From the NCBI GenBank assembly GCA_002311855.1, contig DCAB01000012.1, forward strand, positions 317,759 through 381,758: a stretch of 64,000 nucleotides of DNA, in the 5' to 3' direction. This document shows positions 24,385-34,337 of the stretch, piece by piece. This DNA comes from Candidatus Dadabacteria bacterium UBA1144 (lineage in GTDB: Bacteria > Desulfobacterota_D > UBA1144). Below the pieces are notes generated by a model. It searched no databases and was not told the origin of the DNA. It saw nothing but the letters and a program-made list of their open reading frames with translations. Both the position numbers and the translations under genes were made by a program. Position 1 is the stretch's first letter. The number at the start of each line of letters is the position of its first letter.

Positions 24385-27047
24385 TGAGCGCAAAAAGAAT
24401 TTTTTTGTTAGATGCTAGCTCGTATGTATTTCGAGCCTATCACGCAATTAATTATTTAACAAATTCTAAAGGATTCCCAACTAATGCGATTTTTGGTTTT
24501 ATTAATATGACCAAAAAATTGATAGAAGAATTTAATCCTGAGTATTTCGTTGCGGTTTTTGATCCCGGTGGACCATCATTCAGAAATGATATTTATGAGC
24601 TATATAAAGCGAATAGAGGCGAGGCGCCAGAAGATATATCCTTACAGTTTCCTAAGATTATAGAATATTTAGAAGCTAGAGGAGTAAGGGTTATATCTAT
24701 GGACAATTATGAAGCAGACGATGTTATAGGATCTCTTGCCAAACAATTTGGGACGAAACATGAAATTACTATACTTTCCGGAGATAAAGATTTTACACAG
24801 CTTATCGATAAAAATATCAATATGATGGATACAATGCGAGATAGAACCGTATCTTCAAAAGAAGTTGTGAAAAAATATGGATTAAACCCTAATCAAATGA
24901 TAGATTTTTTTTCTTTAGTGGGCGATTCTATTGATAATATACCGGGAATAAAGGGCATAGGGCCAAAAACGGCTCAAGATTTATTAGTCAAATATAAAAC
25001 TTTGAATGGTATATACAAAAATTTAAATAAAATTGAGAAGCCACGAATAAGAGATTTATTGTTAGATTTCAGAGAAGAAGCCCAGCTAAGCAAAGAACTA
25101 GTTACAATTAAAACAGATTTAAAAATACCTCTAAAATTAGAAGACTTTAGGATAGGAGACCCTAATTTAATTGAATTAAATTTACTTTTCTCAGAATTAG
25201 AATTTGATTCTTTCCTAGAGGAAGACAGAGAACCTGCTCCGAAAAAGAGTTCAAATTACAGGTCTATAATAACCAAGAAAGAATTTAAAGAATTATTGAT
25301 TAATTTAAAAAAAACTACTTTCTTGTCGTTAGACCTAGAAACTACTTCTCCTAATCCTGTAGAAGCTGAAATAGTTGGAATATCATTCTGTTATGATGCA
25401 GGTTCCGCATTTTATATACCGGTGAAACACGAAGAAGAAACAAAACAGCTTTCTTTGGACTATGTATTGGACTCGTTAAAACCTATACTGCAAGATCAAA
25501 AGATAAAAAAAATCGGACAAAATATTAAGTATGAAGTAATTGTTCTCTCTAAATATGATATCGAATTGTCCGGTATATTCTTTGATACTATGATCGCTGC
25601 ACATTTGTTGGACAGCTCTCTTCAAAGCTATAGCTTGGATAATTTATCAAGAAGATTTTTAGACTATAAGATGATCACATATAAAGAGGTTACTACGATA
25701 GATAAGGAAACTATACCTTTTGCTGGAGTGAGAATAGACAAAGCTACTGAGTATTCATGTGAGGATGCTGATATAACCTTTAAGTTGTTTGAGCTATTCA
25801 GGAAGAAGCTAGAAGAAGCTGATTTATTAACGACCTACCAGAAACATGAAGTGCCATTTGTATTAGTTTTAGCTGGAATGGAGAAAACAGGAGTTAATAT
25901 TAATACCAAGAAGCTCAAAGCTTTGTCGAAAGAATTTGAGAAATTTATTAAAGATACAGAAAATAAAATATATCAACTGATTGGAGAAGAATTCAATATA
26001 AACTCACCTCAACAATTAAGAGAGATTTTATTTGCTAAATTAAAATTAAAGCCTTTTAAAAAAACAAGGAAAGGAAAATTTTCTACTGATTCCGAGTCAA
26101 TACAAAATATTATGGATCAACACGATGTGCTTAAAGAAATATTATCTTTTAGATTTTATTCAAAGCTTAAATCCACCTACCTAGATGCTATACCTGAACT
26201 GATAAATTCTAGGACGGGTAGAATCCATACTTCTTATAATCAAGTTGGCACTGCAACTGGCAGGCTTTCTTCTAGCAACCCTAATTTACAAAATATACCA
26301 ATAAGAACTCTTGAGGGAAAAAGAATTCGAGAATCTTTCATATCGGGGAACAAAGATTCAATTATACTTTCTGCCGACTACTCACAAATTGAATTAAGGT
26401 TGTTGGCTCATTTTTCTCAAGATTCTGCTATGGTGAATAGTTTTAATCTCAATGAGGATATTCACACAAATACAGCGTCAGAAATTTTTAATGTTAAAAA
26501 AGAAACAGTAGATGAGAATCAAAGAAGGATTGCAAAAACAATAAATTTTGGAATATTGTATGGGATAGGGGCTAAACGCTTAAGTCTGCAAATTAATCAA
26601 GATTCTAAAACCTCCAAGCTATTTATAGAAAAATATTTCGATAGATACAAAGGTGTTCAAAAGTTTTTTGAAGAAATTATTAATTTGACACGTCAAAGAG
26701 GGTATGCCGAGACCATCTTAAAGCGAAGAAGATATATACCAAGCATTAATGATAGAAATTTTGCATCTAGGGCATCTGGAGAAAGGGTAGCAATCAATAC
26801 TCCTATACAAGGTTCGGCTTCTGATGTCATCAAGCTTGCCATGATTTCTATAAATAGTGACGAGAGTCTTAAAAAGGAATGCAAGATGATCATGCAAGTT
26901 CATGATGAATTGGTCTTTGAAGTTAAAAAAGAAAAGATACAATATACCTCCAAGCGCATTATGGAGCACATGGAAAATTGCATTCAACTAAAGGTTCCGT
27001 TAAAAGTAGAAATTGGAAGTGGGGCAACATGGGCAGATTCACATTAA
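24384..27047 (+). CDS. polA: DNA polymerase I
   Basis: An 887-aa polymerase of repair and Okazaki-fragment processing. All three domains are present. The 5'-3' nuclease is at residues 1-290 (DASSYVFRAYHA, DNYEADDVIGSLA, GDKDFTQL). The 3'-5' exonuclease near 310-490 has its catalytic Asp-x-Glu in SLDLETTSPNP, so proofreading is probably active. The polymerase domain shows ADYSQIELRLLAHFS, RRIAKTINFGILYG (Phe at the sugar-discriminating position) and QVHDELVFEV. The end overlaps dacB by 19 nt. Confidence 0.97.
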   Translation: MSAKRIFLLDASSYVFRAYHAINYLTNSKGFPTNAIFGFINMTKKLIEEFNPEYFVAVFDPGGPSFRNDIYELYKANRGEAPEDISLQFPKIIEYLEARGVRVISMDNYEADDVIGSLAKQFGTKHEITILSGDKDFTQLIDKNINMMDTMRDRTVSSKEVVKKYGLNPNQMIDFFSLVGDSIDNIPGIKGIGPKTAQDLLVKYKTLNGIYKNLNKIEKPRIRDLLLDFREEAQLSKELVTIKTDLKIPLKLEDFRIGDPNLIELNLLFSELEFDSFLEEDREPAPKKSSNYRSIITKKEFKELLINLKKTTFLSLDLETTSPNPVEAEIVGISFCYDAGSAFYIPVKHEEETKQLSLDYVLDSLKPILQDQKIKKIGQNIKYEVIVLSKYDIELSGIFFDTMIAAHLLDSSLQSYSLDNLSRRFLDYKMITYKEVTTIDKETIPFAGVRIDKATEYSCEDADITFKLFELFRKKLEEADLLTTYQKHEVPFVLVLAGMEKTGVNINTKKLKALSKEFEKFIKDTENKIYQLIGEEFNINSPQQLREILFAKLKLKPFKKTRKGKFSTDSESIQNIMDQHDVLKEILSFRFYSKLKSTYLDAIPELINSRTGRIHTSYNQVGTATGRLSSSNPNLQNIPIRTLEGKRIRESFISGNKDSIILSADYSQIELRLLAHFSQDSAMVNSFNLNEDIHTNTASEIFNVKKETVDENQRRIAKTINFGILYGIGAKRLSLQINQDSKTSKLFIEKYFDRYKGVQKFFEEIINLTRQRGYAETILKRRRYIPSINDRNFASRASGERVAINTPIQGSASDVIKLAMISINSDESLKKECKMIMQVHDELVFEVKKEKIQYTSKRIMEHMENCIQLKVPLKVEIGSGATWADSH

Positions 27048-28267
27048 GAAATTTAATTATTATATTTTCTCTATTTTTCTATACATCATTAACCGAGATT
27101 TCTTTCTCAGAAACATTAAAATCTTTAATTGCAAAACAAGCTTCCATAAGTCCAAATATAGGAATTTATGTAAAGAACTTAACAACCGGTAAAGTAATCG
27201 CAAGTTATAACTCGAACAAACCCCTCACGCCAGCGTCTAATCAAAAAATAATTACCACTGTGGCCTCTTTGGATTTGTTGGGAAAGGATTATAGATTTAA
27301 AACGATTTTTTTTCTAGCTGTCAAAAGGAATAAAACTGGAATATATAGCCAAGATCTCTATATCGATACTAGGGGTGATCCAACTTTAGAAACAAACGAT
27401 TTAAGAATTGCCGTAGATTATTTAAAAAAGAAAGGTATTAAAATTATAAATGGGAATATAGTAATTAATAATAATTATTTCGAAAATCCCTATTATAACC
27501 CAGATTGGAAGAAATCTTGGAGGGGAGTTGCATGGGCGCCATATATTTCTTCCATAGCAATTGATGATAATTTATATAAATTGAAGAATACAATCTATTT
27601 AACTGATAATCCTTTGTACTTACTTGGAGTTAAGTTTAAAAAAGAGCTTAGAAGACAAAAAATAAAATTTAATGGGAATGTGAGAATTGCCAAAATACCA
27701 GTACTTAGAAAATTTTCTCCGTTTAAAATAAAATATGAAATTGAATCAAATAAACTATCAGATATTGTTATTGTGACTAATAAGAAAAGTAACAATTTAT
27801 ATGCTGAACATCTTTTTAAGAAGTTATCAGCGAATTTCTCGAGAGTTGAAGGTTCATGGACGGATTCGCAGATAATAATTACAGATTTTCTGACTAGAAA
27901 GATAAATTTAAATACCAAGAGTTTTAAAATCCGCGATGGCTCTGGACTCTCTTCAAAAAACAAGATATCCACTAGGGCTATGGTGAAAATTTTAGAATTT
28001 GTTACAAAAAAAGATTATTTTGATGAATTTTATAGCTCCCTTTCAGTTGCTGGGCTTGATGGTACCTTAATTAAAAAGTTCAAAAATAAACCATTGTATA
28101 AAAATCTAAAGGCTAAAACTGGCTATATAGGTGGTGTTAGCTCATTATCAGGCTATTTTGAAGGTAAAGATCAGGATATTTATGCATTTTCTTTTATAGT
28201 CAATGATTACAATTATTCAATTAGGCCTTTCATAGATATATTACTCAGCAAAATATATTATTTGTAA
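27029..28267 (+). CDS. dacB: D-alanyl-D-alanine carboxypeptidase/endopeptidase (PBP4 family)
   Basis: A periplasmic S13 peptidase, 412 aa from the ATG at 27029. The signal peptide runs to about residue 28 (LIIIFSLFFYTSLTEISFS). Active-site motifs are SNQK (SxxK) in PASNQKIITT, KKSNNLYAEHL (SxN) and AKTGYIGG (KTG). It trims or cleaves peptidoglycan cross-links. The listed start lies inside polA. A longer frame back to 26978 is less likely because it would place basic residues before the signal. It ends convergently with ksgA, overlapping by 10 nt. Confidence 0.9.
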   Translation: MGRFTLRNLIIIFSLFFYTSLTEISFSETLKSLIAKQASISPNIGIYVKNLTTGKVIASYNSNKPLTPASNQKIITTVASLDLLGKDYRFKTIFFLAVKRNKTGIYSQDLYIDTRGDPTLETNDLRIAVDYLKKKGIKIINGNIVINNNYFENPYYNPDWKKSWRGVAWAPYISSIAIDDNLYKLKNTIYLTDNPLYLLGVKFKKELRRQKIKFNGNVRIAKIPVLRKFSPFKIKYEIESNKLSDIVIVTNKKSNNLYAEHLFKKLSANFSRVEGSWTDSQIIITDFLTRKINLNTKSFKIRDGSGLSSKNKISTRAMVKILEFVTKKDYFDEFYSSLSVAGLDGTLIKKFKNKPLYKNLKAKTGYIGGVSSLSGYFEGKDQDIYAFSFIVNDYNYSIRPFIDILLSKIYYL

Positions 28268-29088
28268 TTCTTTAAATATTTAAATAATTTTATAAACTCT
28301 TCTTCTTTCAGCTCCTCCGCTCGGACATTTTCCTTTTTTTCTAATTTTTTCAGGATTGGTAAAATTTCTTTTTTTAAATACAAATTCTGTAAATTATTCA
28401 TTAAAGTTTTTCTTTTTATATGAAAACAGTTAGTTAAAAATCTAGAAAATTCGATATATTCATCAAGAATAAATCGATCAATTTCTTTAGGAGCAAGTTT
28501 GACTAATGTGGATTTTATTTTTGGTGCAGGCCAAAAGTCGCTCTCGTTTAAATCTAATAACTTCTTTACATCAAAAAAACTTTTAATTTTCAGAGTAAAA
28601 GCATTGTAGGATTTTGAGCCGCACGATGATAAAATTCTTTCAGCAACTTCCTTTTGAAACATAAAAATCCCGATATTCCCTTTATCATGCAATTCGTCAA
28701 CAAACTTAATTATTATTTGAGAAGCTATATTGTATGGTAGATTGCCAAATACAATTGCTTTTTTTGATTTCGCAATCTTATTAAGATTAACTCGTAATAT
28801 ATCTTGTTCAATTAGAATGAAGTTCTTTTTGTTTTTAAATTTATCTTTAAGATATTGAGAAAATATCTTATCCTTTTCTATGCAAAGAACATTGTTGCTT
28901 GATTCTAGTATTTTTTCCGTTATTGAACCAAGTCCAGGGCCAATTTCAATTATCAATGTATCTTTGCGATGTGATAATTCTCTTGTTATAAAATCTATCT
29001 TGTTCTTATTTATTAAAAAATGTTGCCCAAAATCTTTCTTTGCCGATGTTTGGAGTTGGTTAAGAATTGTTTTTATATTTCTGGACAT
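28258..29088 (-). CDS. ksgA: 16S rRNA dimethyladenosine transferase
   Basis: A 276-aa SAM-dependent methyltransferase that dimethylates two adjacent adenosines near the 3' end of 16S rRNA. AKKDFGQHFLINKNKID is the conserved start, IEIGPGLGSITEKIL is SAM motif I, and VFGNLPYNIASQII is the NLPY catalytic motif. The C-terminal helical domain is complete. It is the last gene of a minus-strand run with ftsB and the metallo-hydrolase, 18 nt downstream of ftsB. Confidence 0.95.
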   Translation of the reverse strand: MSRNIKTILNQLQTSAKKDFGQHFLINKNKIDFITRELSHRKDTLIIEIGPGLGSITEKILESSNNVLCIEKDKIFSQYLKDKFKNKKNFILIEQDILRVNLNKIAKSKKAIVFGNLPYNIASQIIIKFVDELHDKGNIGIFMFQKEVAERILSSCGSKSYNAFTLKIKSFFDVKKLLDLNESDFWPAPKIKSTLVKLAPKEIDRFILDEYIEFSRFLTNCFHIKRKTLMNNLQNLYLKKEILPILKKLEKKENVRAEELKEEEFIKLFKYLKNYK

Positions 29089-29106
29089 GGTGACAAGATT
29101 TAGACA

Positions 29107-29382
29107 TTATTTATTTTTAAATTTATAAATCCTCTCACCATTCCCAATCATACCTAATTTTTTCCTTGCTAATAGATTTACGTAGAATGAGTCCTTGTCT
29201 TCTAATAACCGAATCTCTTTTCTTAGAATATCATTTTCTTTTTTGATAACGTCAATTTTTTTATTAATGTTGTTTTTTGCTTTATATTTATCAAACATAT
29301 CTAATGTTTCAGTAATCACTATTCCAACTAAGATGCATCCAAATAAAAAAAATACTATTTTTATAAATTTTCTGCTCATCAC
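29107..29382 (-). CDS. ftsB: FtsB/DivIC-like septum formation initiator
   Basis: A 91-aa bitopic protein. A short basic N-terminus is followed by one membrane helix (residues about 7-25) and a coiled coil (about 30-65) rich in Lys, Glu and Leu, ending in YVNLLARKKLGMIGNGERIY. This end, with ARxxLGxxxxGE, is the FtsB/DivIC signature. It is expected to join FtsL and FtsQ at the division site. The annotation rests on topology and this end motif. Its start overlaps the stop of the metallo-hydrolase gene. Confidence 0.75.
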   Translation of the reverse strand: MMSRKFIKIVFFLFGCILVGIVITETLDMFDKYKAKNNINKKIDVIKKENDILRKEIRLLEDKDSFYVNLLARKKLGMIGNGERIYKFKNK

Positions 29383-30053
29383 AACGTACCAAGTAGAAAA
29401 GGATTAGATTCTTTTTCAATACTTACAAGTGTCTCTGGGCCATGACCAGGAAGCAAAATTGTTTCATCTGGTAAGCACATTAATCTTTTTTTAATATTAC
29501 CAACAAGGTCTTTCATATTCGTGCCACCAGTCAAGTCAACTCTTCCAATACTTCCGGCAAAAACAGTATCCCCACATATTACAAAGTTTTGTTCGATATT
29601 TTCTTTTGGATTTTGATCGACCTTGAAATAAAAACAAAGACTTCCAGGGGAATGTCCAGGGACTAAAATGCTTTTAAATATTAATCCTGCTATATTAAGC
29701 TCTTCATTATCTTCAATGAAAAAGTCTACTTTAGGGACTATGGGATTCGAAAATTCATCTAATCCAAATCTCATTGAAGCGCTAATCATCACATCTATAA
29801 TAGGTAATTCGTTTTTATGTATGTAAAAATCTGCATTATGCTTTTTTTTGAAATGTTCAACGCCATATACGTGATCAAGGTGAGCATGTGTATTTATTAT
29901 ATACATTTTGTCAAAACTAATTTTGTTGATTACTGCTTCTATCTCTGTAATCTGACTACCAGGATCAATAAGAATTATTTCACTGGACTTATCTCCTTTT
30001 ATTGCGTAGGTATTCTCAACAAAAGCCCCGCCTGGAATTACTTCAATTATCAT
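29379..30053 (-). CDS. Metallo-beta-lactamase-fold hydrolase (glyoxalase II/YcbL-like)
   Basis: A 224-aa soluble protein with the full metal site: THAHLDHVYG, GHSPGSLCF, CGDTVFAGSIGRVDL and a final PGHGPETLVSIEKESNPF. The pattern fits the YcbL branch of hydroxyacylglutathione hydrolase-like enzymes, which split thioesters. The exact substrate cannot be read from sequence. It heads a minus-strand unit with ftsB and ksgA. Confidence 0.85.
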   Translation of the reverse strand: MIIEVIPGGAFVENTYAIKGDKSSEIILIDPGSQITEIEAVINKISFDKMYIINTHAHLDHVYGVEHFKKKHNADFYIHKNELPIIDVMISASMRFGLDEFSNPIVPKVDFFIEDNEELNIAGLIFKSILVPGHSPGSLCFYFKVDQNPKENIEQNFVICGDTVFAGSIGRVDLTGGTNMKDLVGNIKKRLMCLPDETILLPGHGPETLVSIEKESNPFLLGTL

Positions 30054-30088
30054 TGTGTTTCTAGGTTACTATAAAGTTTTTATTGATG

Positions 30089-30535
30089 TCAATTTTCTTC
30101 CGCCGCAATTACTATAGCTATGGTGGCATGGATATCATTGTAAATTTTAACTTTTACATTGACTTTCCCCAATGAGACTATTGGTTTTTTTAGATATATA
30201 TATTTTTTTTCTATGTTGTAGCCAAGTTTTAATAATGATTCTGATATAGACTTTGCAGTTATTGAGCCGAACATTTTACCATTATTTTCTTTTACGAAGA
30301 AACTTAGGACTTCTTTGTTGAGTTTCTCTGCTATTTTATTTGCACCATCTCTATTGGCCAAATTTTTTTTTGTCTCGAAATCTTTCTTTTCTAACAGATT
30401 ATTGATATTTTTCTTTGTAGCCTCAATGGCGAGCTTCTTAGGTATTAAAAAGTTTCTGGCTTGACCTTCTTTGACTTCTATTGTTTCGCCTTTCCCACCA
30501 AGTTTTTTTATATTTTCTAATAAGATTATTTTCAT
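30089..30535 (-). CDS. rplI: 50S ribosomal protein bL9
   Basis: A 148-aa protein with the bL9 N-terminal domain (MKIILLENIKKLGGKGETIEV, then GQARNFLIPKKLA), a long connecting helix and the C-terminal RNA-binding domain. It is the third gene of rpsF-rpsR-rplI, the usual order when priB is absent. A gap of 13 nt separates it from rpsR. Confidence 0.96.
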   Translation of the reverse strand: MKIILLENIKKLGGKGETIEVKEGQARNFLIPKKLAIEATKKNINNLLEKKDFETKKNLANRDGANKIAEKLNKEVLSFFVKENNGKMFGSITAKSISESLLKLGYNIEKKYIYLKKPIVSLGKVNVKVKIYNDIHATIAIVIAAEEN

Positions 30536-30548
30536 AAATCCGGATTAA

Positions 30549-30800
30549 TTATTTATGGTCAACCGTATAAGGCAAAAGGGCCATATAGCGAGCTTTTTTT
30601 ATTTCTTTAGATATTTTTCTTTGTTGAGATGAGGTGCTGCCTATCATTCTTCTGGGGGCAATCTTCTTTCTTTCTGTTATAAAATTGCTTAAGAGTGCAA
30701 CATTTTTATAATTTATTTCTACATCTCCTTCCAAAAGTTTTGAGAATCTTTTTTTTGGTCTTTTGTCTTTTCTATCAGAGGTATATTTCCTTTCACTCAT
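30549..30800 (-). CDS. rpsR: 30S ribosomal protein bS18
   Basis: An 83-aa protein with INYKNVALLSNFITERKKI and RRMIGSTSSQQRKISKEIKKARYMALLPY, all diagnostic. It forms a heterodimer with bS6 on the platform of the small subunit, and together they may regulate this operon. The start overlaps the rpsF stop by 4 nt. Confidence 0.97.
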   Translation of the reverse strand: MSERKYTSDRKDKRPKKRFSKLLEGDVEINYKNVALLSNFITERKKIAPRRMIGSTSSQQRKISKEIKKARYMALLPYTVDHK

Positions 30801-31108
30801 TTTGTTACCTTCCTTTTTCTGATTTTATCGACTATAAACCTGAGTACGGATGTTTTTTCAAAACTGAGAATTGACTCTATTTCTTTGATACATTCAGGAG
30901 AACAATTGGTTTCAAGTAAATAATATTTTCCATCTTTGTGATTGTTGATGGTATAGGCAAGTTTTCTATCTGCCCATTTTTCAAATTTAATAATCTCAGA
31001 TGAATGCTTACTTTTTATTGTAGATTCGATTTTATTGGATAATTCCTTGTAAGACTCGTCGGCTAAAGTTGGAGGTACTATAAATAGAACCTCATAAGAA
31101 TTTGTCAT
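30797..31108 (-). CDS. rpsF: 30S ribosomal protein bS6
   Basis: A 103-aa ribosomal protein starting MTNSYEVLFIVPPTL with WADRKLAYTINNHKDGKYY. A strong AGGAGG lies 5 nt before the ATG. Upstream, within and after the end of ychF, a TATAAT (31165-31170 on the minus strand) and a hairpin leader suggest independent transcription and autoregulation. First gene of rpsF-rpsR-rplI. Confidence 0.96.
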   Translation of the reverse strand: MTNSYEVLFIVPPTLADESYKELSNKIESTIKSKHSSEIIKFEKWADRKLAYTINNHKDGKYYLLETNCSPECIKEIESILSFEKTSVLRFIVDKIRKRKVTK

Positions 31109-31117
31109 TTCTGACCT

Positions 31118-31155
31118 CCTGTTATGGACTGCTGGTCAAGAGACTTGACAACAGG
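31118..31155 (-). promoter_or_regulatory. Candidate rpsF leader structure (bS6:bS18 autoregulation)
   Basis: In the mRNA, CCUGUU (31150-31155) can pair with AACAGG (31118-31123). It encloses a second perfect stem GUCAAG/CUUGAC (31144-31149 with 31135-31140) closed by UCU. An 11-nt bulge, CAGCAGUCCAU, remains on the 3' side. The outer stem runs into the AGGAGG Shine-Dalgarno of rpsF. The position and two-stem, one-bulge layout resemble the known bS6:bS18-binding leader, though its hallmark CCG is not evident. A TATAAT lies upstream at 31165-31170. Confidence 0.5.
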
Positions 31156-31158
31156 TTG

Positions 31159-32250
31159 CTAAAGATTATACCTAAAGTGAACTATATCTCCATCTTTGAT
31201 GATATATTCTTTTCCTTCAGATCGCATAACCCCCTTGTTCTTGGCTGCCTCTTCGGAGCCAAAAAGTATATAATTCTTATACTCAATTATTTCTGCCCTA
31301 ATAAAACCTTTTTCAAAATCGGAATGGATTTTTCCCGCAGCGATAGGGGCTTTAGAGTTGTTCGTTATGCTCCAAGCTCGAGTCTCATTCTCATCCGCAG
31401 TATAAAAAGTTACTAAATCAAGAATAGAGTAAGCTTTTCTAATTAAAATTTTAAGCCCGGTTTCTTCTATTTCATATTCATCAAGGAATAATTTTTTCTC
31501 ATTATCATCTAAATCTTTTATTTCTTTTTCGAGCAATCCATAAATTTCTATAAAGGAGCCATTTTTTTTTGCTATGATATCTTTGAGTCGATCGATTTCT
31601 TCTTTGTTGACCGCTTCGCTCCCATAATTTAAAACGTACATAGTAGGTTTTATTGAAATTAAGTTTAATTTTTTAACAATATCTAAATCATTTACACTAA
31701 AGTCTCTTTTTAAGTTAATATTTTTGTTCTCATTTAATAGTTGGCTTATTGTTTCTACTATTTCGTATTCTTTTATCGCTTCTCTGTCACCACTCTTCTT
31801 GATTTTTTCTAGTTTGGTTAATCTTTTTTCAAGAATTTGTAAATCACTTATTGCCAACTCCAAATTAATGATTTCTAAATCTCTAATTGGATCAACTGCT
31901 CCTAACACATGAGTTGTGTTCCCCTCGAAACATCTTAAAACGTGTGCTATAGCGTCAACTTCTCTTATACTTGCTAAAAATTTGTTCCCCAACCCTTCTC
32001 CTTTGCTAGCTCCCTTAACAAGTCCTGCAATATCTACAAATTTTAATGAAGTAGGAATATTCTTTTTTGAATTCAATAACGTATGAAGTTTTGTTAGTCT
32101 ATCGTCAGGAATATCAACTACAGCAATATTTGGCTCTATTGTTGTAAATGGATAATTGGCACTTTCGGCGGCGACATTAGTAAGAGCTGAAAAAATAGTC
32201 GATTTCCCAACATTAGGCAGACCAACGATGCCACAGCTGAGAGAACTCAT
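31159..32250 (-). CDS. ychF: Ribosome-associated ATPase/GTPase YchF (OLA1 family)
   Basis: A 363-aa TRAFAC P-loop protein. G1 is GLPNVGKST near residue 8 and G3 is [11 protein letters not shown]. The G4 region reads LNYG rather than NKxD, the family's reason for preferring ATP. A TGS-like domain ends it ([30 protein letters not shown]). The ATG at 32250 ([13 protein letters not shown]) is chosen over one 8 codons upstream because it starts the conserved fold and lies 1 nt after the hppA stop. Confidence 0.94.
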   Translation of the reverse strand: MSSLSCGIVGLPNVGKSTIFSALTNVAAESANYPFTTIEPNIAVVDIPDDRLTKLHTLLNSKKNIPTSLKFVDIAGLVKGASKGEGLGNKFLASIREVDAIAHVLRCFEGNTTHVLGAVDPIRDLEIINLELAISDLQILEKRLTKLEKIKKSGDREAIKEYEIVETISQLLNENKNINLKRDFSVNDLDIVKKLNLISIKPTMYVLNYGSEAVNKEEIDRLKDIIAKKNGSFIEIYGLLEKEIKDLDDNEKKLFLDEYEIEETGLKILIRKAYSILDLVTFYTADENETRAWSITNNSKAPIAAGKIHSDFEKGFIRAEIIEYKNYILFGSEEAAKNKGVMRSEGKEYIIKDGDIVHFRYNL

Positions 32251-32251
32251 T

Positions 32252-34297
32252 TTATAAAAATATAGGTGCCGCAACTAATGATACAATTGTCATTAGTTTT
32301 ATTAAAATATTCATTGACGGTCCAGATGTATCTTTGAAGGGATCTCCAACTGTATCACCGACTACAGCTGCCTTGTGAGCATCGGAACCTTTTCCACCTA
32401 AATTTCCTTCCTCAATATATTTTTTAGCGTTATCCCAGGCTCCGCCTGAGTTTGCCATCATAAGGGCAAGTGTGACTCCAGAGATAAGTGCGCCAGCTAG
32501 AAAACCGGCTAATCCTTTTGGCTCTAACAAGAACCCAACAGCTATTGGACATGCAATTGCTAAAATTCCAGGGAGGATCATTTCTCTTAGCGAAGCTTCG
32601 GTGCTGATTTTAATACACGAAGCATAATCAGGTTCGGCCGTTCCTTCCATTATGCCCTTTATTTCTCTGAATTGCCTCCTTACTTCTTCAACCATTCCTT
32701 CTGCTGCTCTGCCAACTGCGCCCATTGTTAGTGCCCCAAAAAGATAGGGAACCATTCCGCCAAGCAAAAGACCTGCGACAACTTTATAGTCTCTAAGATC
32801 AACAACATCTAATTTTGCAGCTGCTGCAAAAGCAACAAAAAGAGTTAAAGAGGTTAAAGCAGCGGAGCCAATAGCAAACCCTTTTCCAATCGCGGCTGTT
32901 GTATTTCCAAGTGAATCAAGTTTATCGGTAATTTTTCTTACATCTGATCCCAGATGAGCCATCTCGGCTATACCGCCTGCATTATCAGCAATAGGACCAT
33001 AGGCATCAACCGACATAGTCATTCCAATTGTGGCGAGCATGCTTACCGCTGCTATGCCAATGCCATAAAGCCCGAAGCTCAAATAAGAAAGAATTATTGC
33101 TGAGACGATAATCAATATAGGTAGCGCGGTACTTAGCATACCTAATGATAAACCACTAATAATATTTGTTGCAACACCACCTCTCTTTGATGCCTCAGCA
33201 ATTTCGATTATAGGCTTTCCGGAAGTGTAGTATTCTGTTACTGCGCCAATAGCTGAACCTGATAGAAGGCCAACAATTGCACAAGCAAACAAACTAAGTA
33301 GCTCGTCTTTTGGTACTCCTACACTTTGTCCAATATAATTAATAGAAAAATAAGCAAAGATTAGAAATAAAATCCCAGCCGTGAGGGATGCTTTTCTTAA
33401 TACACCAGAGGGCTCTGATTTTTGAAGCATATCTACGACTCTAGTCCCAAAGAAAGATGCTAGCGTTCCAACGATAATAAGAATTATAGGAAAAGCATAG
33501 TATGCAAGCTTTACTTCAGATGAAAGAACAAGGCCCGAGGCTATTACGATTGTTGCGATTACGCTACCAACATATGATTCAAATAAATCAGCGCCCATCC
33601 CTGCGACATCTCCAACATTATCTCCAACATTATCAGCAATTGTTGCTGGATTACGTGGGTCGTCCTCAGGAATGCCAGCCTCAATTTTCCCGACCAAGTC
33701 TGCTCCAATATCTGCGGCTTTGGTATAGATTCCACCTCCGACTCTAGCAAAAAGGGCAACAGAACTAGCACCCATCGCAAAACCACCGATATTTTTAGCA
33801 AAAGATAATAGACTTTGATCTGTAACAGGACTTAGATAAAAATAAATACAAAAAGCAATTGATATTCCAAGCATACCTAAACTGGCAACAGAAAACCCCA
33901 TAACGCTCCCGCCTTTAAATGCTGTTGCTAAGGCAAGCCCCTGTCCTTTCGATGCAGCGGCCTGCGCTGTACGACTGTTAGCAGTACAAGCGGCTGTCAT
34001 TCCTGCCCAACCACATGACATTGATAAAATTGCTCCACCAAAATACGCAAGAGCGGTTTCTTTTCCAAAATAGAAGAATAATAAAGATCCAACAACTAAG
34101 GCAAACACAGCTATGTATTTGTACTCCTGTTGGATGAATGACATTGCGCCATCGTAAATTGTTCGACCAATTTTTTTCTGAGTATCACTTCCTTCTGGCA
34201 TTGATTTCAGATTTGAATATGTAATCCTGGCGTAGACCAATCCCAAAAGGGCAAGTATGATTCCGCCATAAGTAACAAACTGATTTGATAAATCCAT
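32252..34297 (-). CDS. hppA: Membrane-bound pyrophosphatase, K+-dependent type
   Basis: A 681-aa protein with about 16 membrane helices that couples PPi hydrolysis to ion pumping. The pyrophosphate site is intact: [19 protein letters not shown] followed by [15 protein letters not shown], plus [12 protein letters not shown] and [31 protein letters not shown] has Ala where K+-independent enzymes have Lys, so K+ activation is expected. Whether it pumps H+ or Na+ cannot be settled by eye. The ATG follows a GGAGGA Shine-Dalgarno. A TATAAT lies at 34318-34323. Confidence 0.95.
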   Translation of the reverse strand: MDLSNQFVTYGGIILALLGLVYARITYSNLKSMPEGSDTQKKIGRTIYDGAMSFIQQEYKYIAVFALVVGSLLFFYFGKETALAYFGGAILSMSCGWAGMTAACTANSRTAQAAASKGQGLALATAFKGGSVMGFSVASLGMLGISIAFCIYFYLSPVTDQSLLSFAKNIGGFAMGASSVALFARVGGGIYTKAADIGADLVGKIEAGIPEDDPRNPATIADNVGDNVGDVAGMGADLFESYVGSVIATIVIASGLVLSSEVKLAYYAFPIILIIVGTLASFFGTRVVDMLQKSEPSGVLRKASLTAGILFLIFAYFSINYIGQSVGVPKDELLSLFACAIVGLLSGSAIGAVTEYYTSGKPIIEIAEASKRGGVATNIISGLSLGMLSTALPILIIVSAIILSYLSFGLYGIGIAAVSMLATIGMTMSVDAYGPIADNAGGIAEMAHLGSDVRKITDKLDSLGNTTAAIGKGFAIGSAALTSLTLFVAFAAAAKLDVVDLRDYKVVAGLLLGGMVPYLFGALTMGAVGRAAEGMVEEVRRQFREIKGIMEGTAEPDYASCIKISTEASLREMILPGILAIACPIAVGFLLEPKGLAGFLAGALISGVTLALMMANSGGAWDNAKKYIEEGNLGGKGSDAHKAAVVGDTVGDPFKDTSGPSMNILIKLMTIVSLVAAPIFL

Positions 34298-34337
34298 GAT
34301 TTCCTCCGTGTATAGCGATTATATTACTAGATGATAT

